A DNA stretch of 64,000 bases. Origin: Tipula vernalis. Taxonomy: Eukaryota > Arthropoda > Insecta > Diptera > Tipulidae. Below the pieces are notes generated by a model that was not told the origin of the DNA, searched no databases, and saw nothing but the letters and a program-made list of their open reading frames with translations. Positions 22,441-32,276 of this stretch are shown piece after piece; the stretch's first letter is position 1; the number at the start of each line of letters is the position of its first letter. The translations under genes and the position numbers were made by a program. The stretch spans positions 65,274,789 to 65,338,788 of the forward strand of contig OY282558.1 in the NCBI GenBank assembly GCA_958295665.1, in the 5' to 3' direction.

Positions 22441-23211
22441 TTTGTTTTAACAATATTGTTTTGTATGTCTTCAACTGATCGCTCGAGCTGCTATTACAGT
22501 AAACAGTATGATTCCTGATAAAAAATGTAACATGTTCACAGAAAACTAATCAGCCATCATTATGCAATGTTTAATTATTAAGCACGCAAATAGATAGCCG
22601 CAAGATAATGAAACATATAATTCATGGTAGCCATTCTTAGATCTTTATATTTACCACAATTTTCTTATGTTTATTTGTATTCACTCTGTATTCTATTTGA
22701 GTGGCTTCTGTCAGCTTCAAGAAGTTATCTTGAAAATAAGGCAGAAACGAGAAAACTACCAAATTATTTTGTTTGCTTAGTTTTTTTGATTCCCTAGCAC
22801 CTCCCAAATTTTTATCGATTAAAACCGAGCGCACAAAATTAAGAATCAAAAACTGCACAGAAATAATACGAACAGACCACATACAGACTGAACTTTTAGA
22901 TATGTCTCTTAACGGTTGTTGATATCTTAAAATAATAAGGAATATTTATTGCAGACGTTAATCACGTATTGGCTAGAAAACCAACATTTTTGGGAGCTGA
23001 AATTTTTAGATTCAAACATAAATTCCGATAGTATAACAGGCCAAAAGTCCGAGTGGTAATGGATACATGTTATTCGGTCATTTGACAAGAGTGTCAATGA
23101 ACGCGACTTCAGATAGGCTTCAACTTGCGTTACTAATATTAAAAATTCTTTGTTAGTGTAAATAGACTGATCAAATGATATTTCGTGCTCAAATTGCGAT
23201 TTCGTGCTCTT
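22441..23211. other. Intergenic DNA between gene 3 and LOA-like copy B
   Basis: This contains the presumed promoter of gene 3 and A+T-rich DNA. The open frame at 22637-22882 on the minus strand has no recognisable family and was not called. Confidence 0.5.
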
Positions 23212-23676
23212 AAGGCCTTATGCCGGTGATTTGGCGTCTACTGGAGCGGGGGATCAAAGTTGAGTAGAGTAATCTACCAGCTCCATAACCTTTCGGTAGG
23301 GTGTACATTACGCGAGCTGTTCTGGTAATGTCTTAGGCAGCTGGCGTGATGGGTACAATTGTGGAAGGGGTAACCTGGTCACAATTCGCAAGTGTACGTA
23401 CTGCCTCCTCGTGGCAATCACTGGTAACTGAGGCCCTTTGGTACTTCTGATCATTTGGCACAGGCTAAAGTACGGCGCTAAAGGAAAAATCCTTGATAAA
23501 AAACCCTAATCTAAGGTGGAACAACATATGCCGATGGATGAATGGCTGATAGGTTAATCAGTCCAAAGTATGCGGACTCTGAATACCAGGCGCCCTCCAG
23601 TTTTATTTAGCCTTCCTGTGGTAAAGCTGGGTGTCCCACAGGCGACTCTCTTTTCCCAGCAACTCGTGGGAACAAA

Positions 23677-25132
23677 ATGTCTAAACAGTTAAAAAATAAT
23701 AAGGATGATGACGCTCCTAAAGCGTCATATACCAGCGATAGTTCCGCGGTGGTGTTCGAGGGCCTCGGTCCTCTTTTTGCTGTGGGACTCTCGATCAGCG
23801 GTCTATCGGATGGGGAGCTCCGTTCGGGGATTGAGAAATTAGTTCTCAACTCCGACATGGACACCTCAGGAGATGAGAACTCGGACCCCGTAAGTGGGGG
23901 TATCGCCTCTATGAAAGCAGGGGGGACCAAAGTCGTCGGGGAGGACCCGAAAGGAACTGTCAGCAGCACTGACAAACCTTCCGCGGCTCCTCGCGTGAAA
24001 ATGTGTGGGGCTGCGAAGAAGCGGTACAGGAGGCTTCTAGCTGAGGGCAAACCGCCCGGAAGCGAGACAAGGCTTCTGGCGATGCGGCCCCAAAGGGTGT
24101 CTTGTGCTCCCGCAGAGGCCCCACCGTCAAAGAGGATCCGCTCGGATGAGGGTACTCCACCGGCACAAAAAAAGGCCAGGGGAGAGGAATCTGTCCCGAC
24201 GGTCTCGGGTTCTGCGGTCCGGTCTGGACTTACCTTCAGACAGGCTGCGGAGTCGGAGATAGTTTGGATCTTGCCCACTGGGTTTCCAGAGGTTGTCCTT
24301 ACTGGAGAGCAGCTTAAGGCTGTCCAGGAGGGCATCCTAGATAAGGTGCTAGAGCAGGAGGCCTAGGAGCTTAAACCTAAGTTCCTTGGCAGTCAGCTTC
24401 GGCCTGGTTGGCTGGTACTAACCTGTGCTGACCGGGCCACTGTTCAGTGGCTCAGGGAGGCCATAGGCAGTATCAAGCCATGGGAGGGTACGCAGCTGAT
24501 CGTGGCCGAGGCGGAAAACCTGCCTCGAGCCAGGATTGTGTTCGGCACCTTTCGCAAATAGTGCTGAATTTCCCACAGAGAAGCTTTTTGTTTTTATAAA
24601 AATCCAAAATGAGGGCATGCAGACGATCAATTGGAGAGTGATCAGGAGAGAGGCGAAAGGCTCTTCGGCCTTTTTCACGTTCTCTATGGACCACTCTTAA
24701 GTTGAGAAGCTCAAGCGGGTTGGCTTTAAGGTCAACTATAAGTTTAGGACTGTACAATTGCATTCCAAGGGTGGTCAGAGTAGAGCTAAGCCGGCTTCTG
24801 TCGGCGGGACCCAAGTGGTGAAGCCTGTAGAAGCTACGGTAGCGGCACCTGTAGCTAAGACTACCGGGGTAACCGCCCTCTCCAGGATACAGGTGAGGAG
24901 AAGGCGCGAAAGGGAGAGGAAGGCGTTAGGGGTCCCGCGGGGGAAGACCTCACAAGGACTCCTCCCGTGCAAGCCACTGGTTAGGCCTGGAGGCTCTCAG
25001 GCAGCGGGGGCCAGCATAACGGCGATGGAGGACACTGGTCAGCCATCGGCCGGACAAAGAAAGCATGCGGATGGTGGCGGTGCTGAAAAGGAGGTTGAGC
25101 AGGGCCTTCAGAAGGGGCCTTCGGTAAAGTGA
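23677..25132 (+). pseudogene. ORF1 (gag-like, DUF4780-type) of LOA-like copy B
   Basis: The ATG at 23677 starts MSKQLKNNKDDDAPK. The first 229 codons are open to a TAG at 24364-24366, where copy A has a Lys codon (AAG), so this stop is private to copy B. The DUF4780-like part (RPGWLVLTCADRATVQWL, SIKPWEGTQL) follows, then a frameshift near 24560. The basic C-terminus (24758-25132) ends at TGA, which overlaps the ORF2 start. The ORF2 start codon is GTG here (25129) but ATG in copy A. Confidence 0.75.
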
Positions 25133-28100
25133 AGGCACACATCGCCTGCCTGCAGTTAAACCTGCATCATGCAAAGGCGTCTTCGGATGTCCTTTGTCGT
25201 AGGTTTATCTGCCAAAACATTGGCATGGCTCTAATCCAGAAGCCATGGGTGATTGGTAACCAGATTAGAGGTATACCAAATCAAGTGGGTAAGTTCATTT
25301 ATCATAACGGAACTCAGAGTCCAAGAGCGGCCGTGTTGGCCAGTTCGCAAATTAATTTTATTCCCATTTCAGAGTTCATCTCCAGGGACTTGGTTGCAGT
25401 AATGGTGGAGGTTCTGGGTGAAAGAGGCAAACAGGAGGCTATAATGGCCTCCGCCTACTTTCCTGGACACTCAGAGTTAATACCTCCACTTGAAGTTAGG
25501 CGGCTCATAGCTCATTGCAAACGCAATGGGCTGGCCTACCTGATAGGATGCAATGCAAACGCGCACCACACGGTGTGGGGTAGCACGGACATCAATAACA
25601 GGGGTGAGTACCTTTTTGAATTTCTGATCTCAAATAATGTAGACATTGTCAATAGGGGAAGGAAACCTACTTTTATAAATGCGATTAGGCAAGAGGTCCT
25701 AGATTTGACACTTGCTAGTCTGCATTTTAGCGACTTGGTCAAAAACTGGCATGTGTCTGAAGAGGCCTCATTATCGGATCACTTGCACATCAGATTCGAT
25801 TTGGCGGCTGAGACCATGCAGCGGCAGGAAATCAGAATTCCAAAAATGACCGACTGGGACTCTTATAGAGTCTCACTCGAATCAGAAATGCCCTCGGTTG
25901 TGGGGAACATAGAGTCTCCAGAGGGTTTGGAGATCTGTTCAAACCAGCTGCATAATTCTATACACTTGGCTTACGAGAACAGCTGCCCAGTTAAGCGAAG
26001 ACAGTCCACAAAGATGGTCCCTTGGTGGAACGGGGCGCTGGGTAAACTGAGGAAAAAATCGAGAAGATTATTTAACAAGGCTAAACGCACCGGTGAATGG
26101 GGCGAGTATAAGATGGCCTTGACGGAATATAATCTCGAACTAAGGAGATCCAAAAGGGCTACATGGAGGAACTTCTGTGAGGGAATCAATGAATTGCCCT
26201 CTGCAGCTCGTCTCCAGAAAGTCCTTTCCAGGGATCATTCAAATGGTTTAGGACTTCTCCAGAAGCAAGATGGCGGGTTCACTGAAAACCGGAAGGAAAC
26301 CTTAGAGGTAGTGTTAGAGACCCACTTTCCGGATTCAGTAGTGGTAGGAGCCCAAGAGGACTCGCATGATCCCTCAAGTTAGGTGGCCTATTCACCTCAC
26401 AGTAGGATCTGGAGTCTCTCTGGGAAAATTTTCACACCCAGCAAGGTTCGATGGGCTATTGGGTCTTTTAAACCTTTCAAATCCGCTGGAGTGGATGGTA
26501 TCTTTCCAGCTTTACTTCAAAAAGGTATTGAGGAAATACTCCCCAGCTTGATCCAGATGTTTCGGGCAAGTTATGCTTTTAATTATATTCCGAAATTGTG
26601 GAGGAAAGTAAATGTGGTTTTTATACCAAAGGGCGGGGGTCGTCCAGACACCCAGGCCAGGGCATATCGGCCAATTAGCCTCACATCGTTTCTTTTGAAG
26701 ACGATGGAAAAAATCCTGGACTATCAAATAAGAAGTGAGGTCCTTGGAAAGAATCCGCTGCATCGGGACCAGTTTGCGTATCAAATTGGTAAATCGACGG
26801 TTATGGCCCTTAGCGGGCTAGTCACGAGGATTGAAAAAGCAGTGACATATAAAGAAATTGCCCTTTGTGCCTTTGTGGACATTGAGGGGGCGTTTTATAA
26901 TACCTCCTATGGATCTATATAGAGGGCAGCAATGGAAAAAGGGTTCCACTTTCCACAATTAGGTGGATCCGTTCCATGCTGGAACATCGTGAGATTACTG
27001 CCAGACTAGGTGGCGAGTCAGTAACCATCAAGGCCGTAAAGGGCTGTCCCCAAGGAGGCGTACTATCTCCTCTTTTATGGTCATTGGTTATTGACGGACT
27101 ACTGGTCCTTCTGAGTAGGCATGGGTTTGATGTCCAGGGCTATGCGGATGATGTGGCTATCATAATCAGAGGCAAGTTTGATGAGGTCATTTCTGATCGC
27201 ATGCAAAATGCACTCAATATAATATGGCAGTGGTGTTACCAGGAAGGACTCAGTGTCAATCCAAGCAAAACTGTCATTGTTCCTTTTATGAGGAGGAATG
27301 CCTTCCGACTGTATGCCAGCTAAACTGGACTTCCACAAACCATTCTGTGTTAGGTTACCTGACCGGGATGTGTGGAGGGCAGGTGGACCATCATTTGAGC
27401 TAGGGTCCATGGTATGGTTTGCAGATGGATCAAAAACGGAAGATGGGGCGGGGATAGGAATACACGGGAGTGGCATTACCCTCTCGAAGTCCTTGGGTAC
27501 CAATGCTACCGTTTTTCAAGCAGAAGTATATGCTATAGAACTTTGCGCTAGGATAGGCATAGCAAAAGGCCTAAACGATGCAAAGATTTATATTGTATAA
27601 GACAGCCAATCAGCCTTAAAAGCTCTTAGGTCTTGTACCGTTGAGTCAAGGCTGGTATGGGATTGTCTGAAGGTTATTAAACATCTGGCAGGCTCAAATA
27701 AGGTAACACTTATGTGGGTGCCAGGTCATACTGGAATCGAAGGAAACGAGGCAGCTAATGGCCTCGCCCGTGAGGGTTCTGCCTCTCCATTTTTTGGACA
27801 AGAGCAGCGGTAAAACGCTGGGAGTTTGTTCAAAAGTCCTTCTACTGGCGCAGAATTCCAGGTTTACGGCACGCGAAGAAATTTATATCACCTTCGTCTG
27901 TCAGGGTTATGGAGTGTCTTTAACTTAGGAAACCTGATTTGAGGCTGCTTACTGGCTTCCTCACAGGTCTTAAGAAGATGGGCCTAAGTACGACAGATGG
28001 ATGCCGCTTCTGCGGTCTGGAAGCGGAATCAGCGGAACATGTTCTGTGCCATTGCCCAGCCATTTTCCAGCAAAGACTGCAACATCTAGGAGGGAGAACA

Positions 28101-28187
28101 ATGAGCCCGGATAGTATGTATCTTGTACCGGCCTGTAGTATTGTCAGATTCATTAAGAGCCTGAATATTGACTGGACGGATAATTAA
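25129..28187 (+). pseudogene. ORF2 (endonuclease, RT, RNase H) of LOA-like copy B
   Basis: Domains in order: endonuclease (25129-25800; MALIQKPWV, GCNANAHHTVWGS), linker, RT (about 26440-27300; VNVVFIPKGGG, CAFVDIEGAF, GCPQGGVLSPLLW, YADD at 27141-27152), and RNase H (about 27410-27800; VWFADGSKTEDG, then DSQSALKALR and VPGHTGIEGNEAAN). The C-terminal finger reads CRFCGLEAESAEHVLCHC (about 28000). Stops are TAG at 26380-26382 and 26920-26922 (both shared with copy A) and TAA at 27598-27600. Frameshifts and a deletion also occur, so the copy is inactive. Confidence 0.85.
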
Positions 28188-28290
28188 GTAGGATCTAGCA
28201 CAATAGATCTTTTAGGTCGCGGTGCGAGGTGGCTTATCGCCCACATGGCCCTCCAGTAAATAATAATAATAATAAGGCCTTATGCCAGTG

Positions 28291-28462
28291 TAGGAGCTCC
28301 AAAATGAAATTTTTGACATTTTTTTTTTGGGTTGAAAAAAATTTTTATTCACGAAACAACATATACCACACCACGGGTGATGTTTTAGACAAAATGCATA
28401 AATGAATTTGTATTGGTGTGTAATAATATACTAGATCAAAAATTTGTTATTTAACAAAAAAA
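28291..28462. other. A+T-rich spacer after LOA-like copy B
   Basis: Non-coding spacer between the 3' target duplication of copy B and mini-me-like copy B. Nothing was recognised. Confidence 0.5.
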
Positions 28463-28717
28463 TTGAGGTGTGTCCAAACACACGACTTTCTTTTACGAAC
28501 AGCGAATTTGTTAATTTTTTTGTTAATTTTTTGTATTAAGTAGTTTTTTGTAAACGTTATACTTTTGAAGATATTTGCAAAATAAATTTTCTGGACAAAG
28601 GGAGTGGCCACTTCCGGTTAGCCGATTTGGAGTAAAATCACTGAGACCTCCCAATTTATCAAAAAAGCTTAAATCTGAAGTTTCAGTTTGATTGGTTAAA
28701 CCATCTGGGCTGTAGAG
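28463..28717 (+). mobile_element. mini-me-like repeat, copy B (truncated)
   Basis: Matches the first half of copy A (12447-12764): TTGAGGTGTG start, the CACTTCCGGTTAGCCG block, and the CTGAAGTTTCAGTTTGATT block. It stops at GGGCTGTAGAG, just before the microsatellite, exactly where a LOA-like 5' end begins. Confidence 0.8.
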
Positions 28718-28720
28718 TGG

Positions 28721-29275
28721 TTTGGCGTCTATTGGAGAAGGGGGGGGGGCAAAGTTGAGTAGATTAATCTACTAGCTCCGTAACCTTCCAGTAGGGTGGG
28801 CATCACGTGAGCTGTTCTAGTCTTGTCATTAGGCGGCTGCGTGATGGGTACAATTGTGTAAGGGGTAACCTGTTCACAATTCGCAAATGTACGTGCTGCC
28901 TCCTCGTGGCAACCACTGGTAACTAAGGCCATTTGGCACATTTTTGGCCATTTGGCACAAGCCAAAATACGGCGCTAAAGGAGAAAACCTTGACAAAAAC
29001 CCTAATCTAGGTGGAACAGCATATGCCGTTGGATGAATGGCTGATAGGTTAATCAGTCCAAAATATGCGGACTCTGGATACCAGGCATCCTCCAGTTTTA
29101 TTTAGCCTTCCTGTAGTAAAGCTGGGTGACCTACAGGCGAGTTGCAATTCCCAGCAACTCGTAAGAGTAAAATCAAAGGAAATGCGGGGCAGGAGTAGGA
29201 GTATACGGGAGTGAGACAGCCCTCTCGAAGTTCTTGGGCTCCAATGCTACCGTCTTTCTAGCCGAACTACATGGT
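28721..29275 (+). mobile_element. LOA-like deletion derivative, copy D
   Basis: 28721-29170 matches the LOA-like 5' UTR of copy B (23230-23670), but the ORF1 start is not kept. At about 29180 it jumps directly to the RNase H region (compare 27440-27530 of copy B; ATGCTACCGTCTTTC versus ATGCTACCGTTTTTC). About 3.7 kb of ORF1, endonuclease and RT are missing. The downstream part then reads into an Mcm7 fragment in frame. Confidence 0.75.
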
Positions 29276-29576
29276 GTAGTAAACATCGAACGAAATCGGT
29301 TCCCTCCAGATTTAATGAAACGATTGGAAATTACTTTTAAGCCATTAAGTACAACCAAACCAGTCGCAATTCGTGATGTTAAGGCAGCCCAAATTGGAAA
29401 GCAGGTCACGGTTCGAGATATTGTGACAAGATGTACCGAGGTAAAGCCAATGATGGTAGTTGCAACATATACATATGATTGCTGTGGTAGTGAAACTTAT
29501 GAACCAATTGCCAGTTTGTCGTTCATACCTAAAGTGGATTGTCCATCTGAAGATTGTCGTGTCAATAAATCCGGTT
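29276..29576 (+). pseudogene. Mcm7: Mcm7 gene fragment stranded between transposons
   Basis: About 100 codons read as the N-terminal OB/zinc-finger region of the replicative helicase subunit MCM7. Motifs are [32 protein letters not shown], then [22 protein letters not shown]7 normally has a Cys-x2-Cys pair at the position that here reads YDCC, so the first zinc ligand is Tyr. After VNKSG the expected continuation is absent. No introns are seen in this stretch. It lies in frame behind the RNase H piece of LOA copy D and before a BEL element on the opposite strand. It is a pseudogene fragment; capture by retrotransposition or by rearrangement are both possible. Confidence 0.8.
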
Positions 29577-31069
29577 TGAAGGAAAAATGTCTCAATCGAG
29601 CGAAAAATGAGTGGACAGTATTTCGGCTTGACTGCACAATAAACAGCTTATCGATGATGAAAATAAAACGATTGCGACTCAGCTGGTTACAATTACAATT
29701 GCCTTTATTCAATTCAATTTGGTTTATTGTGGGTTATACTAAATGTTTTGTTGTTGATGTAATCACTGTAACTCTGTGCTGACCCCTCTTCGTGCAAAAA
29801 ATCGGTTCAGCGCGGCTATATTTGAGTCGGTTGTCGTATCTCCCACTAGTTCTAGGTGGACAGCTTTGGTGCTTAGCATATGTTTAAACAAATATAGATT
29901 TTGATAGATCACCCCCTCGCCCTCGTCTCCAATATGTTTTAATGGGACCCGTAAAATCCGAGCCAATTTTCAGGAAAGGTCGGATTAGTTCCACTCTTTC
30001 CTTTGGCAGGTTGCCTATTATTTGCTTTTCGATTAGTGGTCGTTGTTTAATGCACTGCACACAATTCCGGATCGTTAATTTTATAAAGTTTCTACCATGG
30101 ATAATCCAGAATTTCCTACGGATGCTACTTAGTAGCAACGCTGCACCACAATGTAAATTGCTTATATGGTATTTGATGGCCAGCTTAATCGTAATCGCAA
30201 ATTTTGAGGGCAAGATTATCCGGTGAAGAGTATCATAAGATGCAACAGCTCTTGCGATGCGGCCACCTACTCGTAGCAATCCTCTATTGTCTAGAAATGG
30301 ATTTAATGCCTTAAGCGTGCTCTTCGGTGGTATAGGATTACCCATCTCAATGGCTTGAATTTCGTCTTTAAAATGTTGCTTCTGAGTATATTTTAATATT
30401 TCGGCCTCTGCATCTCGTCACTCATAGCAAACTGCTTTCGACTTATTAAAGTACCTCCCAATAAAATATCGGATTATTCTCAGAATGTTGATCATCTTAT
30501 CGTAACTGGAGTATTTGGATATTAATTCTTCTATGACTAATTGCGAAGTATCGGTACAGATAGCGACAATAACCTGCAGTTTCTCTCGACATTCTAGATT
30601 GCACGTTTCTGGTTTCTGGAAACCTGGCCAATATTTGGGTTCTGCTAACAAAAATTCCGGTCCACTCCACTATAGTAGATGATTTACTAATTTATTTGGG
30701 CTTAAACCTCATGTTGCACAATCTGCCAGATTAAGCTTGGATGTGTTGTGTCCCCATTTGTCTCGTGGTAATATTTCTAAGATTTCACTGGTTCGATTTG
30801 CCACATAATTATTCCATTTTCGTGGGGGATCTGACAACCAATCCAGCACAAGGCTTGAATCAGTCCAACAAAATAATTGCGTATGTGTAAATTTGTAGAC
30901 TGACTTGATGTGTTTCATTAATCTGGATAGAAGCAAGGCACCATTTATTAAATTCGAGTCGTGGCAGTGAAATATTTTTTATGGGTGTAACTTTCGTCTT
31001 TGCTGCTATCAATGTGGTGACAGTTTGGTTTGCGAAGGTAGACTGACGCTCCGAATGCAATTTCACTAG
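29577..31069 (-). pseudogene. BEL/Pao pol, RNase H and integrase part (right of gypsy split)
   Basis: Minus-strand frames encode RNase H (FCWTDSSLVLDWL, LNLADCAT), the integrase zinc region (HISNLHCGAALLL, NCVQCIKQRP) and the start of the catalytic core (GSDFTGPIK, STKAVHLELVGD). The second Asp motif and integrase C-terminus are missing. The strip 29577-29780 may be LTR-like, with a minus-strand AATAAA followed by a CAGCTGAGTCGC word. Several frame changes occur. The pol reading continues without loss at 38420 on the other side of the gypsy element, so this was one element before insertion. Confidence 0.8.
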
Positions 31070-31073
31070 CATC

Positions 31074-31465
31074 TGAAACGTGAGTTTGCAAACCCTTACT
31101 ATAAGCGGAAAAAAAAAGAAAACAACGTTTTTAAAATTCTAGCGGGTTAGTATGATAATTGGAGGAGAAAAATATAAAAGAAATAACGGTCTCGAAAAAA
31201 AATAATAATAAATGAGACGGGAGTATGATCGAATGACAAAGATAACGTTTTTTTTCCGTTGTTTTCTTATTATTTTTTTATATTTTTTTTTTGCGGTTTA
31301 GATCTAGGTTGTTGCAAACTTGGGAACAATCGAATCCACTATTAACCCTGAGCTAAAGCCGGTTAACAAGCAACCGCACCCAAGTCTAAAATGCAACAAC
31401 ATCTGTTAACAGGGGTTTGTTTTTTTTTTTCTACGATGTATAATGGACTGTAAAAACCTGTTACA
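31074..31465 (+). repeat. 5' LTR of the gypsy element
   Basis: 392 bp, starts TGAAACGTG, ends CTGTTACA, followed directly by a primer-binding-site-like GTGGCGCCCAAACG (31466-31479). It contains runs of A and T that differ in length from the 3' LTR. Confidence 0.9.
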
Positions 31466-32276
31466 GTGGCGCCCAAACGTGTAAACGGAAACGTAATGGT
31501 TTAGGATTTGGATGGAAGGGAATCGCGTGTCATTATATTATAATTATTTGAAAGTATTCATATTTTGTCGTAATCTGCTTTATGAAGTATTTGATTTTCC
31601 AAAAGAATACTTTTAAAGTTATATTTTTAATTTTTGTTTGTTTGTTAGGGTCAATAAATTTCTGTGCCAGTCATATTTGAATACTTTAATGTACTCGAAC
31701 AAATAAGAATTCACTTTAGAATGAATTACCATTTTGGATATCTGTTTCTTCAAAACTTTTGAATTGAATGCGAGTCCAGGATGGTGGATCAGTTTGAAAA
31801 TAGTTTACAAATGACACGTGAGTCCATTTAATCACGAATGTGTCTATTACTTGAAAGCATTCCAATTTGTCAAAGTTGTTGATTTGCTGGTCGTAGATAG
31901 ATTCGTCAAGAAGTTTAAGTTAGGATGGTATTAATATCTGTTATAATAGTATTTGATATAGTTTAATCTTTAACGTGAACTTTCAACAACCAATCACATA
32001 AAATCCAAACCAAATAATTAACGGTATTATATATTATTATAACATTTTTATTTTTATTTGTCATTTGATTTTATTCCCGCCATTTTGTAAATAATATTTT
32101 TTTTTTGTAACAACTAAGTTTGATCGTCTATTTCCATTTATATTTTTATTATTAAGTTTTTCGTTCTTATTGTAATTCTTGACTTTCTGTTTGGTTATTT
32201 TCATTGACCTTAGATTCGAAAGATTTTCGAAAGATTTTTTTTTGTTTATAGTTTCGAATTGTTTTTTTTTTTCAAA
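31466..32276. other. Gypsy primer binding site and untranslated leader
   Basis: TGGCGCCCAAACG just inside the LTR ends in the complement of a tRNA CCA end and is the likely minus-strand primer site. The rest is a long A+T-rich leader with no ORF before the gag ATG. Confidence 0.6.

Larger units (their letters stand above)
23229..28273 (+). mobile_element. LOA-like non-LTR retrotransposon, copy B (both ends present)
   Basis: Both ends are visible: the 5' end TTTGGCGTCTACTGG near 23230 and a 3' tail of TAA repeats (28258-28273). It is flanked by a 17-bp target duplication, AAGGCCTTATGCC(G/A)GTG, at 23212-23228 and 28274-28290 with one mismatch. This is classic target-primed reverse transcription. 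It contains the 5' UTR, ORF1 (from 23677), and ORF2 with endonuclease, RT, RNase H and a C-terminal CCHC-like motif. Relative to copy A, a deletion removes the RT C-terminus after about 27297. The ORFs are broken by stops and frameshifts. Confidence 0.9.

Noticed and set aside
29497..29712. Minus-strand 71-codon ORF across the Mcm7 fragment
   Set aside because: It is antisense to the MCM7-like reading and has no family features.
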